NCBI GenBank assembly: GCA_026996795.1
Contig: JALWKC010000270.1
Span: forward strand, 1 to 32,374
Length of the DNA stretch: 32,374 bases
Reading direction: 5' to 3'
Source of the DNA: Lysobacterales bacterium
GTDB lineage: Bacteria; Pseudomonadota; Gammaproteobacteria; Xanthomonadales; Marinicellaceae
A program made the translations under genes and the position numbers. Under the pieces are notes generated by a model. It saw only the letters and a program-made list of their open reading frames with translations, did not search any database and was not told where the DNA came from. Of this stretch, positions 18,735 through 26,841 are shown piece after piece. Position 1 is the first letter of the stretch. The number at the start of each line of letters is the position of its first letter.

Positions 18735-18785
18735 AAGAACGGTAAAAAATTGTCACTTACCCGGCAAAAACCGGGTATAACCACA

Positions 18786-18813
18786 AAAAGAGGTGGGAAA
18801 CCACCTCTTTTTC
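18786..18813 (+). terminator. Intrinsic terminator after the BON-LysM gene
   Basis: 11-bp stem AAAAGAGGTGG / CCACCTCTTTT with a GAAA tetraloop, continuing into a T run. It separates this gene from the sigma factor-kinase region. Confidence 0.85.
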
Positions 18814-18888
18814 ATTCCCGCGCCTTTAATGTAAACGACCACAAGGCGGCAGCGTCACCATACCCTCTCACCTGGTGTAAAATAAGAC

Positions 18889-18917
18889 CTGCAGGCCAGT
18901 TCTTGGCCACACTGCAG
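18889..18917 (+). promoter_or_regulatory. Leader hairpin abutting the Shine-Dalgarno of sigma factor 1
   Basis: CTGCAGGCCA and TGGCC...TGCAG can fold with a small bulge, ending directly at the AGGGGG ribosome-binding site (18918-18923). It could modulate translation initiation; chance pairing is not excluded. A possible -10 (TAAAAT, 18878-18883) lies just upstream with no clear -35. Confidence 0.25.
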
Positions 18918-18925
18918 AGGGGGAC

Positions 18926-19510
18926 ATGAATAACGCTTTGCCTGAAAGCACCATCACACGCCTGTTGCGGCGGCTCGATAATGACGAGTCGTCTTCACAA
19001 GCCAATGCCTTGTTTGAAAGTCTGTACCAGGAAATCCATGCCCTGGCCATTCAACAGCTGCGTCGGCTGGCACCGGGCCAGACCCTGACCCCCACCGTTC
19101 TGGTGCACGAATGCTACCTTCGGGTGCTGCAAAAGGACACCGCCAGCTTCCAGAGCAGCCAGCACATGCTGGCGCACCTGGCTAAAGTCATGCGCTGTTA
19201 CCTGGTGGATGCCGTGCGCATGAAAAATGCTGCCAAGCGCGACGTGCCCGAAGTGCCCATTGAAAACCTGCCCCTAGGCACCAGCACCGAAAGCGGCATC
19301 AATACTGACCTGCTCGATCTCGACAAAACACTGGAACTGATGGAAGAGATTCGCCCGGACCTGGCCCGGCTGGTGGAAATGCGCTATTTTCTCGGCCTCA
19401 GCATTGCCGAAATCAGTGAATTTTCTCCCCTGTCTGAACGGCAGCTTTTCCGCAGGTGGTCAAAAGCAAAAACCCTGTTTATCGCCTTGAGCCGACGCGA
19501 TGAAGAGTAA
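18926..19510 (+). CDS. ECF-type sigma factor, kinase-linked family (module 1)
   Basis: 194 residues with sigma regions 2 and 4 typical of the ECF subfamily encoded beside Ser/Thr kinases (ECF43-like, my assignment from motif memory). Region 2 includes SLYQEIHALAIQQLRRL and HMLAHLAKVMRCYLVDAVR; region 4 includes MRYFLGLSIAEIS and SERQLFRRWSKAKTLF. In region 2.2, where typical ECF factors have an acidic DAED-like stretch, the sequence is QTLTPTVLVHE with Thr53, Thr55 and Thr57. No anti-sigma gene is nearby; the kinase downstream is the likely regulator. Paralogous to 20945-21520. The ATG is preceded by GAGGGGG. Confidence 0.9.
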   Translation: MNNALPESTITRLLRRLDNDESSSQANALFESLYQEIHALAIQQLRRLAPGQTLTPTVLVHECYLRVLQKDTASFQSSQHMLAHLAKVMRCYLVDAVRMKNAAKRDVPEVPIENLPLGTSTESGINTDLLDLDKTLELMEEIRPDLARLVEMRYFLGLSIAEISEFSPLSERQLFRRWSKAKTLFIALSRRDEE

Positions 19511-19625
19511 GGCCATCACCGTCTGGAAACGAATCAGGCCAGGCACAACAGCCGGTGAACCAAGTCAGCTTGTGTCTGCATGGCCGCTGCCCGTGCTGGC
19601 GATATCCTGCCTTGCCTACGCATGA
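19500..19625 (+). CDS. Possible 41-aa coupling ORF between sigma factor 1 and kinase 1
   Basis: The ATG at 19500 overlaps the last codons of the sigma factor; the TGA (19623-19625) overlaps the kinase start as ATGA. The peptide has a basic N-terminal half (MKSKAITVWKRIR) and a hydrophobic end. The kinase ATG has no visible Shine-Dalgarno, so re-initiation from this ORF is plausible. It has no counterpart in module 2 and may be fortuitous. Confidence 0.25.
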   Translation: MKSKAITVWKRIRPGTTAGEPSQLVSAWPLPVLAISCLAYA

Positions 19626-20812
19626 ACACCAACGAGAAAAAAAACTGGGCAGAGGCGTTCAGTCATTTTGAACAGCTTGACGACTCGGCAAAAAAATCCT
19701 TCGACAACTACCGCAAGGAGAAAGCAATTCCCACGGCTATTGCCAAAAAAATCGCCTTGCTGATTGAGGGCGAAACCCATGAAACCACGCGCTTGCAGGC
19801 CCAGTTCAATGAATCCCGCAAGCTGGCCAATCTGAAAATTCTGAAAAACCGGGAAGGAGAGCGACTGGGCAATTACCGTCTGCTGAAACTTATCGGCCAC
19901 GGTGGCATGTCAGCCATTTACCTGGCCAAGCGCATCGACACCAACCTGCAACGCAAAGTGGCCGTCAAGATCCAGCTGCTGCCCAATAGCAGCGAGGAAA
20001 TGGTCGACGTGTTTCTGCAGGAACAACTGCTGTTGTCACGCATGAATCACCCCAATGTGATTTCCATGCTGCATGGCAGCGTCACCGAAGACGGCATCCC
20101 TTACCTGGTCATGGAATACCTGCCCCAGGCACGCGCTATCAGCCAGTGGGTCAGCGAAGAAAAACCCGACCGGAAAACCCGCATCAAAAAATGCTTGCAA
20201 CTGTGCCAGGCCGTTGCACACGCGCACGCCAACCGCATTGTGCATAGCGACATCAAACCCGGAAATATTCTGATTGATGGCCATGGTCAGGTGAAACTAC
20301 TGGACTTCGGCATCGCCTCTTTCCTTACCTGGCAACTGCCGCGATTCAGCCACCTGGGCTTATCGCCGGCTTATGCCGCCCCTGAGCAGATTCGGGAAGA
20401 AGCCATCACTCACCAGGCTGATATTTATTCCACCGGCATCGTCATTGCCAGCGTGTTATGCGATGGCCAGCCCGTACTGCCAAAAACCCGAACCGGCGAC
20501 CCGCAGGCGGACAGACTGAGCCTGAAAAAACACCTGGATGCCCACCGGGTTGACCCGGATCTGCAAGCCGTGTTGCAAAAAGCCACGGCTGCAGAACCCG
20601 CCACGCGCTACGCCCGCATCAGCGATCTGGCTGCCGACTTGAAAAACTGGCTTAATCACGCCCCCTTGAGCATCCGCAAGCACTCACTGGCTTACCGCCT
20701 GCGCCTGTGGGTTCGGCGACATAAACCCCTGGCGCTGGCCATGGCACTGGTGGTGCTATTATCCCTGGCCAATGGCTGGTTGCTCTGGCGGCTGTTCCTT
20801 GCACACCCGTAG
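19622..20812 (+). CDS. Hanks-type Ser/Thr kinase with C-terminal membrane anchor (module 1)
   Basis: 396 residues. A helical N-terminal region (1-80) precedes a kinase domain (about 83-350): glycine loop LIGHGGMSAIYLAKR, VAVKI lysine, catalytic HSDIKPGNILI, LLDFGIAS and SPAYAAPEQ. A juxtamembrane basic stretch (LRLWVRRHK) leads to one membrane helix (about 370-393), and the protein ends three residues later. It matches the first about 396 residues of kinase 2 (21572-24322) but lacks its TPR region. The catalytic loop has HSD rather than HRD, so it is a non-RD kinase. The start at 19622 was chosen by alignment with kinase 2; an ATG at 19580 is in frame. Predicted to phosphorylate the adjacent sigma factor. 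Confidence 0.9.
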   Translation: MNTNEKKNWAEAFSHFEQLDDSAKKSFDNYRKEKAIPTAIAKKIALLIEGETHETTRLQAQFNESRKLANLKILKNREGERLGNYRLLKLIGHGGMSAIYLAKRIDTNLQRKVAVKIQLLPNSSEEMVDVFLQEQLLLSRMNHPNVISMLHGSVTEDGIPYLVMEYLPQARAISQWVSEEKPDRKTRIKKCLQLCQAVAHAHANRIVHSDIKPGNILIDGHGQVKLLDFGIASFLTWQLPRFSHLGLSPAYAAPEQIREEAITHQADIYSTGIVIASVLCDGQPVLPKTRTGDPQADRLSLKKHLDAHRVDPDLQAVLQKATAAEPATRYARISDLAADLKNWLNHAPLSIRKHSLAYRLRLWVRRHKPLALAMALVVLLSLANGWLLWRLFLAHP

Positions 20813-20884
20813 CCAATCAAAATTCCACAATCCGGGGGAAGGGAGTTTTAACCCTGCCGGGAAATCCCACCGTGTACAGCCGGC

Positions 20885-20912
20885 TTGCCTTTTTCCCTGC
20901 CCTTGCTATGAT
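20885..20912 (+). promoter_or_regulatory. Sigma70-like promoter upstream of sigma factor 2
   Basis: TTGCCT (20885-20890), 16-base spacer, TATGAT (20907-20912), followed by a 5' leader of about 25 bases to the TTG start. It suggests module 2 is transcribed separately from module 1. Confidence 0.5.
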
Positions 20913-20944
20913 TTGTAACAACTGCACGGGAGACCGAAAGCGCG

Positions 20945-21520
20945 TTGGACAATACCGGCAAAATCACGGCCATTTTGAGAAACATGGAGGGGCAAGATGA
21001 AACCGTCATCAACACGCTCTTCCAGGCACTTTATCAGGAAATTCATGCGCTGGCCGCTCAGCAACTGAAGCGCCTTTCACCCGGTGAGACGCTGACACCG
21101 ACGGTGCTGGTGCACGAATGCTACCTGCGCCTGATTCAGCAGCACGCCCATCAATTCAAGGACTCCCATCACATGCTCTCGCACCTGGCCAAGGTGATGC
21201 GCTGTTACCTGGTGGATAACGTCCGGCACAAGCAAACCGCTAAGAAAAGCCATCAGATCATCGCCGATGAACGCCGTCTCAGCGGCCAGGACGGCTTCAA
21301 TCTTGACTTGCTGGACCTGGAAAAAACCCTGCAATTGATGGAGAAAATCGACCCTGCCTTAACGCGCCTGATTGAAATGCGCTATTTTCTGGGTCTGAAG
21401 ATCCGCGAAATTTGTGATCTGACCGGTCACAGTGAGCGACAACTTTACCGACAGTGGAATGAAGCACGCACCTTGTTCATCGCCTTGGACCAGCGGGATG
21501 AGGAAAAGAGGACGAATTAG
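20945..21520 (+). CDS. ECF-type sigma factor, kinase-linked family (module 2)
   Basis: 191 residues, clearly paralogous to 18926-19510 over its whole length (shared LYQEIHALA, TLTPTVLVHECYLR, HLAKVMRCYLVD, EMRYFLGL). Region 2.2 again shows three threonines (Thr49, Thr51, Thr53) instead of acidic residues. Region 4 is HSERQLYRQWNEARTLF. The start is a TTG at 20945, chosen because it retains the ITxxLR segment shared with sigma factor 1; the first ATG (20984) would remove it. A GGGAG lies at 20928-20932. Followed after 51 bases by kinase 2. Confidence 0.88.
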   Translation: MDNTGKITAILRNMEGQDETVINTLFQALYQEIHALAAQQLKRLSPGETLTPTVLVHECYLRLIQQHAHQFKDSHHMLSHLAKVMRCYLVDNVRHKQTAKKSHQIIADERRLSGQDGFNLDLLDLEKTLQLMEKIDPALTRLIEMRYFLGLKIREICDLTGHSERQLYRQWNEARTLFIALDQRDEEKRTN

Positions 21521-21571
21521 CGTAGCGATACAACAAGGCGCCTTACATGGAAAATAACTGAGGGGAACAGC

Positions 21572-24322
21572 ATGTCAAACAACGCGTCAAGGCAGCAAAA
21601 CCAGGAAAAACAGTGGGCCCGGGCCTTTGCTGTTTTCAAGAAAATAACCATGGATGGCGGCGAGCATGTCGAAGCGCACATCGCCGAGGCCAATCTCAAC
21701 GCCGCCGAAAGAGAGATTCTCGATCGCCTGCTGGCCGCTCAGGAACAACACACTGAAGTGCTGGACGATGCTTTTCTCCAGCGCCAGCAGCAAATGGAAA
21801 AGGCCATGCTGAAAAATCGCGAAGGCGAGCAGTTGGGCCAGTACCACCTGTTAAAACTCATCGGCTCCGGCGGTATGTCGGCGGTTTACCTGGCCAAACG
21901 CAGTGACGCAGACATTCAAAAAAAGGTCGCCGTCAAAATCTTGCTGTTTCCCTCAATTTGCCCGCATGTGCTGGAGCTGTTCTTGCAGGAACAGCGGCTC
22001 TTGTCACGCCTAAACCACCCCAATATTGTGTCCATGTTGCATGGCGCCATGGATGCCGATGGCACGCCGTTTCTGGTCATGGAGTATATCCCCGATGCAC
22101 GCACCATTGACCAGTGGGTTGAGGACAAACAGGCCACCACTGAAGACATTGTCCACAGCCTGTTGCCTTTATGTGATGCCATTGCCCATGCCCATTCACA
22201 CCTGATTGTACACAGTGACATCAAGCCCGGTAATGTACTGGTTGACCCCAATGGCACCGTCAAACTACTGGATTTTGGTATCGCCTCCTTTCTGCGAAAG
22301 CAGCAACAGGACCAGTCCGGGGTGCGTGCCTTGTCCCCGGCCTATGCCTCACCGGAACAACTGGCCGGTGAAAGTCTCACCATCGCCTCTGACATTTATT
22401 CCACTGGCCTGTTGCTTTCTCATTTGCTGACTGGCGAAGCCCCGGCCCCGGCCAGTTTAACCGAGGCCAGTCACTCGCAAAAAAGGCAGGCGCTGAAACA
22501 GCAGCTCAACCATTCCCGCGTGGACACTGATTTGCAAAAAATCATCCTCAAGGCCACAGAAGAAAAGCCCGGGGATCGTTACCAGAGTATTCAGGAAATG
22601 CGGCAGGACTTGCGCCGTTGGCTGAAAAAAGAACCTATCGCCGCGCACCCTGGCGGATGGTTTTACCGGGCGAAAAAATTCGTGCAGCGGCGCACTGCCC
22701 TATCGCTGGCCATCACCGGGCTGGCCATTGCCCTGATCGCCGGGGTGATTTTGCTGGAAGCGGAAAACCGCAAAACCCGCCTGGAAGCCGAAAAAGCCCG
22801 GCAGGTTACCCGGTTTATGCTGGATGCCTTTGCCATCAGCGACCCGGACATGGCCAAGGGCATCGACTTCACCGCGCGCGACATTCTCACAACAGCCAAA
22901 CACAAGCTGGATGGCCAGTCATTCAGCAACCCGGCCGTGCGCGACACCCTGCAAGCGGCCATTGCCGCAGCGGAAAACCGTTTGGGCAACTTTGCCGAGG
23001 CCTATGCCACAGCACAACCATTACTGGCGCAAAAAGAACCGCTGAGCCGGGCGGTGGAAGCGGCGACTGAATCCCTGGTTCAGATGGGTCAGGTCAAAAA
23101 GGCTGCCGATCTGCTCAATCGTCTGGGGCACAGGATGAAAGGGACCGTTCATGCCTACTGGCAAGCGCGTCTGGCCGCATCCCAGGATCGTTTTGATGAA
23201 GCCAAACAGTGGCTGGCCAAAGCCGACACGCTGGCCGAAACGAAGAATGACCCGGTCTTTGCCATCAAGCGCCAGCGCTTACGTGGCGACATCCTCTTCA
23301 AACAAGGCAAAAACGACCAGGCCATGCGGATTTTCCAGCAAGCCCTGACGTCAGCGAAAGAAACGCTGGGAGCTCAACACAGCCAAACATTGGGCCTGCA
23401 GCAACACATTGCCACCATTTATAACGATCGGGGTGAATTTGACCGCGCCTTCCCGGAACTCGAGAAATTACTGAGCGCCCAGGAACAGCACTTCAGCCGC
23501 AACCACCCGGTATTGATCCTCACCTTGTTGCAACTGGCGGGCAACCGGCAATACAAACAGGACTTCGCAGCGGCGCAAACCTACGCCCAGCGCGCCTTGC
23601 AAATAGCCACGGAAACCGTGGGTGAAAACAGCCTGCTGGCCGGTCGCAGTCACAACTTGCTGGGCATACTGGCTTACCGACAGGGGAAAATCGCCCCCGC
23701 CATTGCACATTTGCAAAAAGCCAGTCAGATTTACCACCAACACCTGGGGCGCTCACACCGGGAAAGTGGCGAAATCGACACCACGCTGGCCAACCTCCTC
23801 ATTGCCAGCGGCCAGCCGGAAAAAGCAGAAGAATTGCTGATGCCGGTGGCCGAGGCGCAGCAGGAAAAACTGGGCGCTGATCACAAGGCCAGCATTTACA
23901 GTCAACTGACCCTCATCAAGGCGCTGAATGCGCAACAGAAATACCGCCAGGCCCTGCAACAGGCCACAGAAACCCTGCCTTTGGCCATTAAGGGCGTGGG
24001 TGAAAAACACCCCATGACAGTCGCCCTGCGCAAGGGTCAGGCCGATGCGTTTTTTGGCCTGGGCCAGTACGCGCAAGCGATAGAAGGGTATGAAAAAGTC
24101 CTGCACAGTGACTTTATGCAACAACAAACGCAGCAACAACCGGCTTTGCTCAATCAACTGGCCAAAAGCCAGTGGCTTGATGGGCAAAGGGACAAAGCCC
24201 GACAAACCTTTGCCGAGGCCAAACAGAAAGCCGCCGCCGTGTTCGGCCACGAAAGCCCGGCTTATCAACGCATCCTTGACGAGCAAAACAAATTCTTGAA
24301 AACAGCAGCAACCCTAAGATAG
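21572..24322 (+). CDS. Membrane Ser/Thr kinase with C-terminal TPR sensor region (module 2)
   Basis: 916 residues. Helical N-terminal region (1-85); kinase domain (about 88-350) with LIGSGGMSAVYLAKR, VAVKIL, HSDIKPGNVLV (about 214), LLDFGIAS (about 234) and SPAYASPEQ; one transmembrane helix (about 376-396, ALSLAITGLAIALIAGVILL); then about 520 residues rich in TPR-like helix pairs (for example QMRIFQQALTSAKETLGAQH and ALQIATETVGENSLLAGRSH). The TPR part is predicted to be outside the cytoplasm and could sense an envelope or protein ligand. The start has AGGGGAA. The neighbouring sigma factor is the presumed substrate. The HSD loop marks it as a non-RD kinase. Topology is inferred from the single helix and flanking charges. 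Confidence 0.92.
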   Translation: MSNNASRQQNQEKQWARAFAVFKKITMDGGEHVEAHIAEANLNAAEREILDRLLAAQEQHTEVLDDAFLQRQQQMEKAMLKNREGEQLGQYHLLKLIGSGGMSAVYLAKRSDADIQKKVAVKILLFPSICPHVLELFLQEQRLLSRLNHPNIVSMLHGAMDADGTPFLVMEYIPDARTIDQWVEDKQATTEDIVHSLLPLCDAIAHAHSHLIVHSDIKPGNVLVDPNGTVKLLDFGIASFLRKQQQDQSGVRALSPAYASPEQLAGESLTIASDIYSTGLLLSHLLTGEAPAPASLTEASHSQKRQALKQQLNHSRVDTDLQKIILKATEEKPGDRYQSIQEMRQDLRRWLKKEPIAAHPGGWFYRAKKFVQRRTALSLAITGLAIALIAGVILLEAENRKTRLEAEKARQVTRFMLDAFAISDPDMAKGIDFTARDILTTAKHKLDGQSFSNPAVRDTLQAAIAAAENRLGNFAEAYATAQPLLAQKEPLSRAVEAATESLVQMGQVKKAADLLNRLGHRMKGTVHAYWQARLAASQDRFDEAKQWLAKADTLAETKNDPVFAIKRQRLRGDILFKQGKNDQAMRIFQQALTSAKETLGAQHSQTLGLQQHIATIYNDRGEFDRAFPELEKLLSAQEQHFSRNHPVLILTLLQLAGNRQYKQDFAAAQTYAQRALQIATETVGENSLLAGRSHNLLGILAYRQGKIAPAIAHLQKASQIYHQHLGRSHRESGEIDTTLANLLIASGQPEKAEELLMPVAEAQQEKLGADHKASIYSQLTLIKALNAQQKYRQALQQATETLPLAIKGVGEKHPMTVALRKGQADAFFGLGQYAQAIEGYEKVLHSDFMQQQTQQQPALLNQLAKSQWLDGQRDKARQTFAEAKQKAAAVFGHESPAYQRILDEQNKFLKTAATLR

Positions 24323-24365
24323 CCCCGATTGGATCTGGCAGCACAGCACACATCACGCAAACAAA

Positions 24366-24390
24366 AACGGCCCGGAAAATCCGGGCCGTT
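24366..24390. terminator. Bidirectional intrinsic terminator
   Basis: 11-bp GC-rich stem AACGGCCCGGA / TCCGGGCCGTT with a 3-base loop, between convergent kinase 2 and the beta-helix gene. On the minus strand the stem runs into TTTTTGTTTG, an ideal U-tract for the secreted-protein gene; on the plus strand it is followed by GCCTT. Confidence 0.85.
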
Positions 24391-24428
24391 GCCTTATCCT
24401 CATCGCCTTTAGCGGGCAGACATTTGGA

Positions 24429-26657
24429 TCAATGATCCATGTCGTCCTTGTAAATGCGATCGCTGCATTCAAAGGCCTGCTGCGGGTCGATCATCACAAA
24501 GTAACCTGTGCCCCCAGTGAGAATATTGTAGTCACTGAACGGCGAGCTGCCATCTTCGGTAACGATTGAGCCCACATTGCCAAAGTAGTCAAACAGGACA
24601 TGGTGTGGCACATCGCCCAGTCCATTGCCCAACAGGCCGCCAAGCGCTACTTGCTGGATAACCGGCGTCACGCACTGGAAGGGCGGTCCCTGCTCCAGGA
24701 AGGGGTGCTCAAAGACAATACCGGCACCGCCAAAAGAACCCGCATCACCAACACCCGGAATCACCTTGATGACATTTTTACTGGGTTGCTGGTAATACAC
24801 CAGGTAGGTGGCATTGGCCGGAATGTTGCCACTGTTGGCGTGGTAAATGCGCCAGCTGGTGCCGTCGTAATAGACCTCGAGGGCGGAATTGTCATAAATC
24901 TGGGAGCCACTCTGATACACGTGGCGCACAAACACAGCCAGATTGCCTTCTGTCAGGCCGGTATCCAGCGACGCAACGGCAGAAGAGCCATTTTGCACTT
25001 CAATCAGGCCCCTGAAGTCGTTGGTGCCCACGCCGCGATCGCCGCTGGGATGAAACACTGAAAACACCAGGCCGGGATCCATGTTGGTATTAAAATTTTC
25101 GTTGTAGATGGTCCACCGAAAACCGTTAAACCACCAGCCCAATGGTTGATCGTAAAACTGCTGCGGGGTGTCTTCATGCCGGTACAGGTGTGTAAACAGA
25201 CCCACCGCATCACTGTCAGCGGTCAGTTCATCGTCATGGATGGAGGTGCGATTCGAAAAGTTGTTGTTATCACTGGATTCATGCACCAGCATGCGGTCGC
25301 CCCATTCAAACGCCCCGGCATCGGAAACGACCGTGCCGTCGCCATCGCCGTCAATCTCACGGCGGAAACCATCCATATCCACATGCGGCAAGGCCAGCAA
25401 GGTCGGAACAATGGAGGGATTGCCAAACAAGCTCCCTTGCGTCAAAGCAAAACTAAAGTCGGCACCGCCAGCGGCATCAATGGCCGGCGAACCGGCACGC
25501 AATGCATAACGGGCCGGTGCGGCCACGTATAGGGGATCTACCCCAACTTGATCACTCGCCGCATTGATATAGGACAACAGTGCCACACCGGGGCCAATCA
25601 CATTGTTGTCTCCACTGACACTCGCCGCGCCTGTTCCATTCAGGAGAACAGCCTGGCCTGCCGGCGCCTCGGTAAAGACATTGTTATAGATCAGTAGCTG
25701 GTTGCTGGAGCTGGCAGTGATGGAGTGATCAAAAAACGAAATCGAATCCCATCGTCCATCAAAGGTATTGAAGTAAAAGCCAGTTATCACTTGATTGGCT
25801 GTGCCTTGCATGTTGGAATACACCAGTTCGGGGAAGAAGGCCGGCCTGGTGCCATCGGCATAGCGATCGGCAAATAGATTGTAAAAGGCATAAACGCGCA
25901 ATCTCCCGTGAGCGCTGTTGTCACTGGTCAGGTGCACCGCCCGCGCGCCACGGAATTCGTTCTGCGAGAGGATCACATCCAGATTGGCGGTGCCCAAATC
26001 CACCATCAAGCCCGGCACGTCCTCACGGTTGGTTTGTAGCGTGTTTTCGGCAATGGCCACGTCCACACCCACCGTCGAAGTCATAGAACCGATATCAATC
26101 AGCCCCTTTGGGAAAGATGGTGCGGCACCGGTACTGGCCGTGATCTGATTACCGCGAATGCGTACCCCAAAGGTGCCCGCGCCCCCCAAACTGACCTCTG
26201 AAATCTTGACAGGATGCCGGACGATGGCACCCGTGGCGCTGATTTCAAATTCATTGTCTTCAATAGTCACCTGACCCAACTCACCGCTATTGAGGGTGCC
26301 AGTCAACCAGATTCTGATGCCCGAATCGCCGGTAAAGTGGATGCCCCGCACACCGGACGTGGCCGTGCCAACGGCATCCCAGATCCAAGTAGAATCCGTA
26401 AACACCGGCTTGCCCAGCACGCCATTCTCGGCCACAATCCAACCGGAACGGCCAAAAGCCGTGACGTCCTGATTGTTATAGGTACCGTTTTTGACCGTGA
26501 TAAAAAAGGCCCCGGTGCCGCCATTGTCCGAGTCCACGCACTGCTGCAAGGTCATGCCCGGGCAATCATCCGGAAAGATTTTTGCCCCCTGCGCACTGAC
26601 ACTGAACCAGACCAGCGTTGTCCACACGATAGTCCACGTTGTTTTGTTGATTTTCAT
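24429..26657 (-). CDS. Secreted beta-helix-type protein with C-terminal repeat modules
   Basis: 742 residues with a Sec signal peptide (MKINKTTWTIVWTTLVWF...SAQG, about 24 residues). The first about 440 residues look like a right-handed parallel beta-helix (recurring N/D/G-rich short strands, 'IRGNQIT', 'IAENTLQ', 'LIYNNVFTE'), ending in a choice-of-anchor-Q-like segment (SPAIDAAGGAD ... DAGAFEWGD). Then two related modules with an aromatic 'W.IY..N' core (RWTIYNENFNTNMDPG and SWRIYHANSGNIPAN) resembling repeats seen in secreted bacterial proteins. No catalytic residues recognised. Start at 26657: GGGGGA lies 5 bases upstream; an ATG two codons earlier has no spacing, and the longer ORF to 26768 is not credible. 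Convergent with kinase 2. Confidence 0.75.
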   Translation of the reverse strand: MKINKTTWTIVWTTLVWFSVSAQGAKIFPDDCPGMTLQQCVDSDNGGTGAFFITVKNGTYNNQDVTAFGRSGWIVAENGVLGKPVFTDSTWIWDAVGTATSGVRGIHFTGDSGIRIWLTGTLNSGELGQVTIEDNEFEISATGAIVRHPVKISEVSLGGAGTFGVRIRGNQITASTGAAPSFPKGLIDIGSMTSTVGVDVAIAENTLQTNREDVPGLMVDLGTANLDVILSQNEFRGARAVHLTSDNSAHGRLRVYAFYNLFADRYADGTRPAFFPELVYSNMQGTANQVITGFYFNTFDGRWDSISFFDHSITASSSNQLLIYNNVFTEAPAGQAVLLNGTGAASVSGDNNVIGPGVALLSYINAASDQVGVDPLYVAAPARYALRAGSPAIDAAGGADFSFALTQGSLFGNPSIVPTLLALPHVDMDGFRREIDGDGDGTVVSDAGAFEWGDRMLVHESSDNNNFSNRTSIHDDELTADSDAVGLFTHLYRHEDTPQQFYDQPLGWWFNGFRWTIYNENFNTNMDPGLVFSVFHPSGDRGVGTNDFRGLIEVQNGSSAVASLDTGLTEGNLAVFVRHVYQSGSQIYDNSALEVYYDGTSWRIYHANSGNIPANATYLVYYQQPSKNVIKVIPGVGDAGSFGGAGIVFEHPFLEQGPPFQCVTPVIQQVALGGLLGNGLGDVPHHVLFDYFGNVGSIVTEDGSSPFSDYNILTGGTGYFVMIDPQQAFECSDRIYKDDMDH

Positions 26658-26689
26658 GCTCATCCCCCAAGGGTGTTGTTTAATGTCTA

Positions 26690-26706
26690 CCGACAAAAAA
26701 TGTCGG
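26690..26706. promoter_or_regulatory. Short hairpin in the 5' leader of the secreted-protein gene
   Basis: CCGACA / TGTCGG arms with a 5-base homopolymer loop, 33 bases upstream of the start. It could be an operator or an mRNA stem; nothing further distinguishes these. Confidence 0.25.
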
Positions 26707-26841
26707 CTCTCACCCCTATAATCGAGAAAATGCCACAAAACCTGCCAAAAAAAACGAAAAAAACTCAAAACAACAGCGATTGACAGCGATTTATTGGCAT
26801 GCAGACGCGCCAGGAATAGTGAAAGCCCAACTAACTACTAA

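Noticed and set aside
26214..26783. Plus-strand frame of 189 codons overlapping the start of the secreted-protein gene
   Set aside because: Antisense to a gene with a clear signal peptide and Shine-Dalgarno; the product has no recognisable features.
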